Positions 14,706 to 21,341 of a stretch of DNA of 25,409 nt are shown piece by piece (the stretch's first letter is position 1; each line of letters opens with the position of its first letter). Location: contig URHI01000013.1 in the NCBI GenBank assembly GCA_900547565.1, positions 1 to 25,409 of the forward strand, in the 5' to 3' direction. Made by a program: the position numbers and the translations under genes. The notes under the pieces were generated by a model that did no database searches, was not told the origin of the DNA, and worked only from the letters and a program-made list of their open reading frames with translations. The stretch comes from an uncultured Eubacteriales bacterium. GTDB taxonomy: Bacteria; Bacillota; Clostridia; Oscillospirales; CAG-272.

Positions 14706-15598
14706 TTTTGCTCCGGCCTCCGCTCCTCGCCGACAAAGTAAATCGCAACGGTGTTCGGCCCACAGTGTGACGCGATTATCGTTCCGATATCATATATGCG
14801 TACCTCGCTGACCTTTGGAAAACGTTCAAGTATAACACGTTGCATTTCGGCTGCATCATCGGGACAGTTTGAGTGATTGATATAGCACCGACCGGAATAG
14901 TCCACACCGCCGTCTGCCTTTTCGACCATAACATCCGACATGCGGCGGAAAGCATTCTTTTTTCCGCGGACCTTATCATAGGCAATGATCTTGCCGAGAT
15001 CATCCACCTTCATAATCGGACAGATATTGAGTATGGATCCAAGCGTTGCGGTAGGTCCGGACAAGCGGCCGCTCCGCTTGAAGTAACGCAGATCTGTGCT
15101 GAAAAAGTGATGCTGGATTTTCATGCGGTTAGCCATCACCCAGTCGACCGTTTCATCGAACGTCGCTCCAGCGTCGCGAACATCTGCTGCCATATCCATC
15201 AGCAGGCCATATCCGGACGATCCGCAACGGGAGTCAATGACAGCCAGCCGCCGCTCCGGATGGCGCTGCCGGACACGGTCTGCTGCCGCAGCAGCATGCT
15301 GATATGAACCGGACAGTCCCGAACTGAAAACTATGTGCAGCAGATCCCCCTTCTCCAGTTGACTTTCAAAGAATTCCTCGTATTGCACCTCATTGACCTG
15401 TGATGTCATAGGAAGATGCTCACCACGCAGCATTTCGAAAAGGCGCGGCAATGCGTCGGGATCGCGCGACATATCATCCACATATGTTTTGCCGTCGACA
15501 CTATATGTGTAAAACAGCACGGGAATTCCGCGTCCGCTTACATATTCATATGGCAGATCGACAGTCGACTCACAGCTGAGAATATAATTGTTGCTCAT
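14702..15598 (-). CDS. fakB: DegV family fatty-acid-binding protein (FakB)
   Basis: A 298-residue DegV protein. Typical features are the N-terminal STVDLP (11-16), MTSQVNEVQYEEFF (64-77) with the TSQ that helps hold the fatty-acid carboxylate, FSSGLSGSYQ (91-100), and DLRYFKRSGRLSG, with CGPNTVAIYF near the C-terminus. FakB presents a bound fatty acid to FakA for phosphorylation and then hands acyl-phosphate to PlsX; paralogues differ in chain preference, which cannot be read here. GAGGT lies 7 nt before the ATG at 15598. It heads a two-gene unit with hemolysin III. Upstream is an ECF-like promoter almost identical to that of the sigma-fakA operon, so the two kinase subunits are probably co-regulated. 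Confidence 0.9.
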   Translation of the reverse strand: MSNNYILSCESTVDLPYEYVSGRGIPVLFYTYSVDGKTYVDDMSRDPDALPRLFEMLRGEHLPMTSQVNEVQYEEFFESQLEKGDLLHIVFSSGLSGSYQHAAAAADRVRQRHPERRLAVIDSRCGSSGYGLLMDMAADVRDAGATFDETVDWVMANRMKIQHHFFSTDLRYFKRSGRLSGPTATLGSILNICPIMKVDDLGKIIAYDKVRGKKNAFRRMSDVMVEKADGGVDYSGRCYINHSNCPDDAAEMQRVILERFPKVSEVRIYDIGTIIASHCGPNTVAIYFVGEERRPEQK

Positions 15599-15637
15599 TA
15601 TTAATACCTCGCATTTATTTTTGAACTATAAGGTTAA

Positions 15638-15662
15638 TACCGTTTTCTTCCGATACGTTACA
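15638..15662 (-). promoter_or_regulatory. candidate ECF promoter of fakB-hlyIII
   Basis: TGTAAC (15662-15657), 15-nt spacer, GGTA (15641-15638) on the minus strand, about 40 nt before the fakB ATG. It shares both boxes, the exact spacing and an A-rich GAA-AA spacer core with the element at 13996-14020. Confidence 0.55.
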
Positions 15663-15906
15663 GAAATGATACAATAATCCCTCAAATATTACAACCTACT
15701 CATTAAAAACGGGCTTCTACTGTTACGGCGGCGTCTCTACCGGCTCAAAAATACTCTCTACTGCCGGTAGAACTGCAGAATTTCTTCCTTCCGACCGATA
15801 ATTTTTGTCATAGATGTGAACCGAGGCAAGGTCATGCAATAAAAAATCCGTTCACCTATACCACCTTTACCTCCTTCCCATACTTTAACCTTTTACGGAG
15901 GCTATC
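15663..15906. other. gene-free spacer with one inverted repeat
   Basis: No coding frame with a start and ribosome site is visible here. The only structure I see is a perfect 8-bp inverted repeat, CTACCGGC (15737-15744) and GCCGGTAG (15763-15770), 18 nt apart, without a T-tract. It could be a weak hairpin or protein site; function unknown. Confidence 0.4.
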
Positions 15907-16208
15907 ATGAATGAAAATAAGAAAATATCATCGATAATAACTGCCTCTCAGTCTCCAGCACTGATGATTGGAGGTGAAGTTACAATCAAGCTTGGCTTAA
16001 AGCCAACGTTGAGCGGTGGATAAGTATTTCTTCGAAATATTTTCCCGATGCCAAGCTTCACTACGCCATAGTTCCCGATAAAAATTATTACCCGTCCGGT
16101 ACAATTTATCCGTGCATCGATTACGATGAGGAGCTACGGCTGTCCCAAGTCAATGACGTGCTGTTTTTCTACTCGGTAACGGCACTGACTGAAACCGTTG
16201 GGCGCTGA
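15907..16208 (+). pseudogene. decayed gene, possible DHHW/SGNH-like remnant
   Basis: ACGGAGG lies 5 nt before an ATG at 15907, but that frame closes after 38 codons (TAA at 16021-16023) and matches nothing I know. From 15978 a second frame, one base out of register, stays open to TGA at 16206-16208 and looks coding: it contains AWLKANVERW, SSKYFPDAKLHYAIVPDKNY and IDYDEELRL. The block KYFPDAKLHYAIVPDKNYY resembles the middle of clostridial DHHW-family secreted proteins (SGNH-hydrolase-like), which are several times longer. Both the N-terminal anchor and the DHHW catalytic end are missing. I read this as an internally deleted, frameshifted relic that has kept its original ribosome site. The family assignment is tentative. 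Confidence 0.5.
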
Positions 16209-16215
16209 CCCGCTC

Positions 16216-16244
16216 TTGACAAAATACACAAGCAAGTATATAAT
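16216..16244 (+). promoter_or_regulatory. perfect-consensus sigma-A promoter
   Basis: TTGACA (16216-16221), exactly 17 nt, TATAAT (16239-16244). It lies 55 nt before the GyrI-like gene. A promoter this strong is usually held down by a repressor, and a long palindrome begins inside its -10 element. Confidence 0.85.
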
Positions 16245-16279
16245 AACCGTTGTGTAACGCTTGTTACATAACGGTTATT
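16242..16279. repeat. 17-bp palindrome over the -10 and start site, candidate operator
   Basis: AATAACCGTTGTGTAAC (16242-16258) pairs with GTTACATAACGGTTATT (16263-16279) around GCTT, with one G-T position. It starts within TATAAT and spans the predicted transcription start. A transcript beginning near 16251 would keep only a small part of the stem, so a DNA operator is more likely than a terminator, although TTTTT follows the right arm. The alternative is a terminator for leftward or upstream transcripts. Confidence 0.6.
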
Positions 16280-16298
16280 TTTCACGGGGAGAAATACT

Positions 16299-16784
16299 AT
16301 GCAGAACATTCGAATCATCGAAATACCGCCCATGAAGGCCGTATACTCAGGACCTTTGTCCGACAGTGGAAAATTTGATGCCTTCAACAAATGGTTCAGC
16401 GATTACCACGCAGATCTGAAAAACGAATTGTACCCGCGCGACTTCATGCAGTACAATGAGCGCCTCGGAGTGAGCGAATGGTTCTATGCCCTGCCCGCCG
16501 GAGCTGATGAAGCAGACGTCGGCGGCTTCGAAATTGTTGACCTGCCGCATGGCCTGTACGCAGTGACAGCCTGCCTTGACGCTGACCTTGACCGCGCTGC
16601 CGACCGGCTGGACACCTACAATAAATTAAAAGAATGGGCTGAGAACAACGACAAATTCTCTATCCACCGTAACGGCAAAGGGAAACCGGAACGTTACGCC
16701 ATGTTTCACATCGTGTCGCCGGGCAGCCTTATGACCCAAGGAATATCTATAGAAGATCTTTACATGCCAATAGAACTCAAATGA
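16299..16784 (+). CDS. GyrI-like effector-binding domain protein
   Basis: A 161-residue stand-alone GyrI-like/AraC effector-binding (BRE/SOUL-type) protein. It opens with the family's typical first strand, RIIEIPPMKAVYSGPLSDSG, and contains EWFYALPAGA, GFEIVDLPHGLYAVTACLDA and a C-terminal EDLYMPIEL strand. Such domains bind hydrophobic or cationic small molecules; they occur at the C-terminus of multidrug-sensing AraC/MerR regulators or alone, as in SbmC. There is no DNA-binding domain here, so it would act as a ligand scavenger, hydrolase-like enzyme or gyrase-protecting protein. GGGGAG lies 7 nt before the ATG. Its stop overlaps the start of the next gene (ATGA), so the two are coupled, and a perfect promoter with a palindromic site precedes them. 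Confidence 0.82.
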   Translation: MQNIRIIEIPPMKAVYSGPLSDSGKFDAFNKWFSDYHADLKNELYPRDFMQYNERLGVSEWFYALPAGADEADVGGFEIVDLPHGLYAVTACLDADLDRAADRLDTYNKLKEWAENNDKFSIHRNGKGKPERYAMFHIVSPGSLMTQGISIEDLYMPIELK

Positions 16785-17386
16785 AACAAATCATTTACCG
16801 CCCGCTTGTTGCCACCGACGCAAGAGATGACCTTCTTTCCGGCTTTGTCCGCCGGCAGATTGTGACTTACTGCAGACGTCGTATTGACGGCGAGTGGCGT
16901 GTGGTCGACGCACCGTTTGTCGATGACTGGACAGCCACAGACCGCCAAAGAAAGCTGCGTCAGATACGCGAGTGTATATCCTTGGGAGGGTTTGTCGCGG
17001 GAGCGTTGGTTTGCGGGGATAAGCCCGATGGAAATCACGAAAATGACATCCGTCCGGACTCAGACAGCGATAACTGCCGCCACGACAGATTAGTAGGCTT
17101 TGTCATGCTGGAGCCAGAGCCGCTCGGGAGCCGAGGGCAGTACCTTGACATGTCATCATTACATGTTTCGGCTGACCTTCGCCGTCACGGCATAGGCAGT
17201 ACTCTGTTCGGCATGGCGGCCAATAAGGCCCGCGAGCTTGGCGCGGAGAAGCTGTACATATCCGCCCACTCTGCCGTCGAAAGCCAGGCTTTTTATACGT
17301 CAGTCGGTTGTGTTGACGCCGAGGAATATGACACAGCCCATGTCAAAGCCGAGCCTTACGACTGTCAGCTTGAATACGTTCTGTAA
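16781..17386 (+). CDS. GNAT family N-acetyltransferase
   Basis: A 201-residue acetyltransferase. Motif A reads LDMSSLHVSADLRRHGIGST (about 122-141, pyrophosphate loop R134-R-H-G-I-G139), followed by AANKARELGAEKLYISAH and the FYTSVGC motif; the tail DCQLEYVL is common in clostridial GNATs. An acidic, Asp-rich insertion (about 80-101) separates the N-terminal part from the core. The gene overlaps the GyrI-like gene by 4 nt, so both proteins are made together. One binds small molecules and the other acetylates, a combination that fits detoxification of an amine-bearing compound, but no substrate can be named. Confidence 0.85.
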   Translation: MKQIIYRPLVATDARDDLLSGFVRRQIVTYCRRRIDGEWRVVDAPFVDDWTATDRQRKLRQIRECISLGGFVAGALVCGDKPDGNHENDIRPDSDSDNCRHDRLVGFVMLEPEPLGSRGQYLDMSSLHVSADLRRHGIGSTLFGMAANKARELGAEKLYISAHSAVESQAFYTSVGCVDAEEYDTAHVKAEPYDCQLEYVL

Positions 17387-17471
17387 GCGGCTGAATATGC
17401 TGACATGCAGCTGTGAATTACGGCCACTGCGCGGCAGCGGCTCCGGAAAAACATTGAAGTGTTTAAACACA

Positions 17472-17513
17472 GCAAAGACAGCCGGTATGAGAATTCATAC
17501 CGGCTGTCTTTGC
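17472..17513. terminator. hairpin between convergent genes
   Basis: A perfect 19-bp stem (17472-17490 with 17495-17513) and a GAAT loop, preceded directly by the 12-bp palindrome GTGTTTAAACAC (17459-17470). Neither side has a good T-tract, so termination may be inefficient or factor-assisted. It separates the GNAT gene from comEC. Confidence 0.7.
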
Positions 17514-17549
17514 GCCGCAGAAAATATTTCATTCAACATCATAATATAA

Positions 17550-19880
17550 TTAATGTGTCCCCTGCTCTCCCATTCGCGTGTGCCAGTATTCAGTCATACC
17601 GACGGACATACAGGTCATGGGTGCCGCATCGAAATCATAGCTTACAGCACAATCAGCCGTTGCGAACACCGCAAGCTCCAACTTTGCCCCCTCCGAATAT
17701 CCGAATCTGCTCTTGATCTTAGGCCCGTGTGCGCCGAATATCACAGCTGTGCTGTCAGATACCGACTGCGCCACGTCATCATATATATTGCTCTCGTGAA
17801 CCGACGCACCTACATATGTCAATGTGTCTCCGCCGCAGTCGATCCGCAGCGACAGAGTCGGGTGAGTAGAGCGCTTGATATAACTTGTGTTTACCGTCAG
17901 CCGCAATGTTTCGGATAACTCAAGCGTCTGACCGTCACGGTATATCACCACCTCACAGCCACTTTTACCCGCGTTGTAGATCAGGCTCCACATAACATTG
18001 TACTCGCGCTCGTCCTCAGGATACGGCAGATATATACGTTCTACAAGCTCTGAGCCGCAAAACCGATAAACACTGGAAATATGGCGCTGATGATAATGCG
18101 TCAGCACCAGCGCGGACACGTGTGTGGCACAGTCTTTTCCGGCTTGCCGCGCGGCGCGGTAGAAGTTTGAATAGCTTCCGTCACCGAGGTCACACACCAC
18201 TGCCTGACCGTCAAATGACGCCACAAGCGCTTCATTGTTTCCGTTACGCAAATAGCCAAGCTCAACCTGTCCTGCGTGTACCCCGTTGTACACTGTCAGC
18301 GCCACAGCAAACGCCACTACCGTAACAGGCACCGGCAGAAGTGCCGCCGAGCGATGCTTCAGTCTGACAACCGCAAGCACCGCAAGCGCAACGGTCATAA
18401 GCACTATAAGCACCCCTGCAAAATCATACCGTAATGATATCACACCGCCCGGTATCAGCGAAAACCGGTGTGTAACCGACAGCATAAGATCGGCTACCTT
18501 TCCGCACAGTGCGACCAGCAAGCTGAATACCGGCGGACACCACATCATAGCCAACGCCATGACACCTATAAGCAAAAGCAATCCCGTCAGCGGTGACAAT
18601 ATCAGATTTGTGACCACAGAGAACAGCGATAACCTGCCAAACACCAACCACACCACAAGACATGTCGCGGCATTTGCGACCAGTGTCCCGAGAAGGGGGA
18701 TCAGCAAATAACTCAGGATCGGTTTCAAAATCAGCTTGATGCTGTGGCGCTGACGGCGCGATTTTGCGCGATTATATATGTGATTTTTGAGGTCATCAAG
18801 TATCGGAAGTCCAAGTATAAGCCCCAATGCTGCAAGCATTGAAAGCCACAGTCCGACATCCAAAACGCTTGACGGCGACAAAAGTATTATCAGCGCAACC
18901 GCTCCAAACAGCGATGTCACACTGTCCGGCCGCGCCGAAACAAAAAACGCCATATACATGATGCACAGCATAACCGCCGCACGGCAAGCCGACAGGCTAA
19001 AACCGGTGAGCGCCAGATAGGCAAGTGTTCCAATCGGCAGTATCACGCATCTGAGCACCTTGGGCACGCGCAGCTTTTTCAGTACAACCCCTGCAAGTCC
19101 GATAATCACGGTAAGATGCAATCCGCTCAAGGCCAGCAGGTGTGAGACACCGCTCCGGTTGAAGTCCCTCCGTACAGTTGACGAAAGACCGCTGCGATCT
19201 CCGAGTAAAAGCGCCGTTGTCAGCTCGCCCGGCTGCCCTGGTATACCTCCGCGCAGCCGTCTGCCGAGACGGCGGTTGAGCGAGGACAGCCGGATTTCAA
19301 TATCAAAAACGTCTTTGGCGATAATGCGACAATCATCCTCACTGTCGGAGGTCAGCTTCATCATAACGCCGTCTGCCAGATCTCCGTATTTCCAGAAGCC
19401 GACCCCTGCCCCATCTGCAAGCGACACCGCTTCAGCCGTTATGCAAATACCTTCACCCGGCCTGAGATCTCCCTCATACCCGCAGTCAAGCATAGCCTTG
19501 ACGCGGCATTTGGTGCCGTTTATTTCGCTCACACGAATATAATACCCTGACGAATATACATTAGAATAATTCTGTGATAATACTGTAGCCCGCACTGTGA
19601 CACATTCGCCCGTATATTTTGCCATTCCGGCGTAAATGATATCAAAGTACACTCCTTGTACCGCCAGCCCGAGTGCCAATGCAGCTGCGAGTGCAGATAT
19701 CAGTGCAGTGGCCTTTGTTTGGCGATGAGATAAAAGCAAAAGTGCCGCACATGCAGCGACGGTGACAATAATAATCACCGCCGCAAGCTTTGCGACACCG
19801 CTGATGAAAAATCCGACCAGTGCAGATACTATGAAGGCGGCAAAGACGCCCGCCGCCGGACGGCGGTAAAACAGTCCCAT
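17550..19880 (-). CDS. comEC: ComEC/Rec2 DNA-uptake channel
   Basis: A 776-residue polytopic membrane protein with the standard ComEC order: N-terminal TM hairpins, a DUF4131/OB-like external domain (about 85-190), the competence domain with HLLALSGLHLTVI (about 247-259) and many TM helices, then a C-terminal metallo-beta-lactamase-like domain. ComEC carries single-stranded DNA into the cell during transformation. In the C-terminal domain the metal motif reads THYHQRH (594-600) where THxHxDH is usual: the histidines remain but the Asp is Arg. I chose the ATG at 19880 (GGAGGGAGG, 8 nt upstream) over a GTG at 19901. It follows the phosphodiesterase gene by 27 nt and is probably co-transcribed. 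No other competence gene is in the window. Confidence 0.93.
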   Translation of the reverse strand: MGLFYRRPAAGVFAAFIVSALVGFFISGVAKLAAVIIIVTVAACAALLLLSHRQTKATALISALAAALALGLAVQGVYFDIIYAGMAKYTGECVTVRATVLSQNYSNVYSSGYYIRVSEINGTKCRVKAMLDCGYEGDLRPGEGICITAEAVSLADGAGVGFWKYGDLADGVMMKLTSDSEDDCRIIAKDVFDIEIRLSSLNRRLGRRLRGGIPGQPGELTTALLLGDRSGLSSTVRRDFNRSGVSHLLALSGLHLTVIIGLAGVVLKKLRVPKVLRCVILPIGTLAYLALTGFSLSACRAAVMLCIMYMAFFVSARPDSVTSLFGAVALIILLSPSSVLDVGLWLSMLAALGLILGLPILDDLKNHIYNRAKSRRQRHSIKLILKPILSYLLIPLLGTLVANAATCLVVWLVFGRLSLFSVVTNLILSPLTGLLLLIGVMALAMMWCPPVFSLLVALCGKVADLMLSVTHRFSLIPGGVISLRYDFAGVLIVLMTVALAVLAVVRLKHRSAALLPVPVTVVAFAVALTVYNGVHAGQVELGYLRNGNNEALVASFDGQAVVCDLGDGSYSNFYRAARQAGKDCATHVSALVLTHYHQRHISSVYRFCGSELVERIYLPYPEDEREYNVMWSLIYNAGKSGCEVVIYRDGQTLELSETLRLTVNTSYIKRSTHPTLSLRIDCGGDTLTYVGASVHESNIYDDVAQSVSDSTAVIFGAHGPKIKSRFGYSEGAKLELAVFATADCAVSYDFDAAPMTCMSVGMTEYWHTRMGEQGTH

Positions 19881-19907
19881 ATGCGACGCCTCCCTCCGCA
19901 CAAAGTC

Positions 19908-20753
19908 TTATTTCTTATATATCTTACCCGTATTGAACAAATAATCGCGGCACATGCCCATCCAGTCGGTCTGAATGATATCGTAGCCGAGATCTGCCAG
20001 CTTACCCCAACCGTCGGCGGGATCACCGGTCAGCGATGTGTCATCGCTCATTCCTGCGGCTAACTGAACCGTATAACGGTAGATTATGGCGTTGGCCCAC
20101 AGCACCTTACCGGCCTTGTGCATTTTTTCAATATAGGCTTCCGTTGCCAGCTCACTGTCCATGGAGCTGAACACCACTTCACTCCCGGCAAAGTTTATTT
20201 TCATCGAGTTGAGCAAATCGAAGCACTCGTCCTTCATGTTTACAATTGGCATATATATTATATCCGGTGCGCACTCGGCAATTGCATCGAAAAACTGCTT
20301 TTTGGGCCCGCTCTTAAGTATGATCTGCTCCTCCATTTTATGTCTGCGGACGCAGGCAACTGCCTCGGGGAAGAAGTTCCAGCAGTGGTCAAGGTTTATA
20401 TAGCACTTGTCTTTGAGAAACTCCAGCACCTCGTCCAGCGTGTTGACGCCGAACTGTGTTGCGTCGTTATCAACATTGACATAACGCATATAGCGTATAG
20501 CATCCGACGTATTTTCCTTAATAAAATTCTTATAGGCGTTGAGATGCGGATCCTCCTTGCCCTCATGGAATACAAACAGCTGACCGTCTGCCGAACGCTG
20601 CACATCAAGCTCCATTATATCGGCGCCCTGGCGCAATGCAATTTCAAATGCCGCTATTGTATTACAAGGAATATTGCCGCCAGAAATACCGCGATGCGCT
20701 GCAAGAAGTATTCTTTTGTCAGCCGCCGACCTGATATCTTCAAATCTGCTCAT
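19908..20753 (-). CDS. glycerophosphodiester phosphodiesterase family protein
   Basis: A 281-residue cytoplasmic GDPD-type enzyme, with no signal peptide. Family residues are present: AHRG (His20-Arg21), NTIAAFEIALRQGADIMELD (Asn31-Thr32, metal ligands Glu48/Asp50), DGQLFVFHE (His63), and a conserved C-terminal DIIQTDW. These enzymes hydrolyse deacylated phospholipid head groups to glycerol 3-phosphate plus alcohol. The substrate of this member is not certain, because the family also includes broader phosphodiesterases. GAGG lies 6 nt before the ATG, and a near-perfect promoter is at 20786-20814. The neighbouring acyl carrier protein and the nearby FakA/FakB genes give this stretch a lipid-metabolism flavour, but the gene shares its transcript with comEC. 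Confidence 0.87.
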   Translation of the reverse strand: MSRFEDIRSAADKRILLAAHRGISGGNIPCNTIAAFEIALRQGADIMELDVQRSADGQLFVFHEGKEDPHLNAYKNFIKENTSDAIRYMRYVNVDNDATQFGVNTLDEVLEFLKDKCYINLDHCWNFFPEAVACVRRHKMEEQIILKSGPKKQFFDAIAECAPDIIYMPIVNMKDECFDLLNSMKINFAGSEVVFSSMDSELATEAYIEKMHKAGKVLWANAIIYRYTVQLAAGMSDDTSLTGDPADGWGKLADLGYDIIQTDWMGMCRDYLFNTGKIYKK

Positions 20754-20785
20754 ATTTTACCTCGGAAATATATGATTTTTTATTT

Positions 20786-20814
20786 ATTATACCTCACATA
20801 TTTCCGGCTGTCAA
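20786..20814 (-). promoter_or_regulatory. consensus sigma-A promoter of GDPD-comEC
   Basis: TTGACA (20814-20809), 17-nt spacer, TATAAT (20791-20786) on the minus strand, 32 nt before the ATG. Confidence 0.8.
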
Positions 20815-20924
20815 TAAGCACGCTAAAATTATCCCATTTTTTGGCGAGATCCGCACATCTCACACATTTTTCGTATTATAACTTACGTGTTCCGTCAGAA
20901 TATGACACGAGAATAAAATAATTC

Positions 20925-20953
20925 TTGACAAAGCCACAATAATATTGTATAAT
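20925..20953 (+). promoter_or_regulatory. consensus sigma-A promoter of the acyl carrier protein gene
   Basis: TTGACA (20925-20930), 17-nt spacer, TATAAT (20948-20953). It gives a leader of about 50 nt before the ATG at 21010. Confidence 0.85.
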
Positions 20954-21009
20954 GTTAAACGTTGTATTCAATCGTACTGATTTTTCATCAATATACGGAG
21001 GTCATACCT

Positions 21010-21243
21010 ATGTTTGAAAAACTTAAAGAGTTGCTGGTAGATGAACTTCAGATCGATGCCGCAGACATCACGCTCGATGCAAAGCTGTCGACCGATCTCG
21101 GAGTCAATTCCATTGAGCTTGCAGACCTTATCATGCTTTGCGAGGACAAATTCGGCATCGAGATCAAAGACGAGGATATTCACAATTTTGTCACCGTCGG
21201 TGACGTGGTGAATTATCTGGAACAGCTCACGGGCAACAAATAA
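21010..21243 (+). CDS. acyl carrier protein, stand-alone
   Basis: A 77-residue four-helix acyl carrier protein. The phosphopantetheine site is Ser34 in LGVNSIELADLI, where the general family has DSL, so the Asp before Ser is replaced by Asn. The acidic helix II (ELADLIMLCEDKFGIEI) and the C-terminal TVGDVVNYLEQL are typical. GGAGG lies 8 nt before the ATG at 21010; an upstream in-frame ATG at 20962 has no ribosome site and falls within the leader. It has its own consensus promoter and terminator, with no fab genes beside it. It may be the housekeeping ACP or a second, specialised ACP; the NSI motif and isolation favour the latter slightly. Confidence 0.88.
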   Translation: MFEKLKELLVDELQIDAADITLDAKLSTDLGVNSIELADLIMLCEDKFGIEIKDEDIHNFVTVGDVVNYLEQLTGNK

Positions 21244-21278
21244 AAATAAAGGAAGGTATTATACCTTCCTTTATTTTT
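21242..21278 (+). terminator. rho-independent terminator of the ACP gene
   Basis: A 17-bp stem (21242-21258 with 21262-21278), TTA loop and a T-run at 21274-21279. It starts within the ACP stop codon. Confidence 0.9.
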
Positions 21279-21300
21279 TCATACGGCGAGCCTGCGGCAA

Positions 21301-21326
21301 ATAAAATGTAGCATAAAGCATTTTAT
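21301..21326 (+). repeat. inverted repeat just before the amidase ribosome site
   Basis: ATAAAATG (21301-21308) and CATTTTAT (21319-21326), perfect 8-bp arms 10 nt apart, ending right next to the CGGAGG ribosome site of the amidase gene. It could form a 5' leader hairpin or be a protein site. No consensus promoter for the amidase is visible in the gap. Confidence 0.4.
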
Positions 21327-21341
21327 CGGAGGTTTTCAGCT

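Noticed and set aside
11496..17513. long inverted repeats at 11496-11538 and 17472-17513 as insertion-sequence ends
   Set aside because: Each is a self-complementary hairpin between convergent genes, the two differ in sequence, and no transposase lies between them.
20118..20921. 267-codon plus-strand frame antisense to the phosphodiesterase gene
   Set aside because: The minus strand encodes a GDPD protein with its catalytic residues, promoter and ribosome site; the opposite frame shows no family signature.
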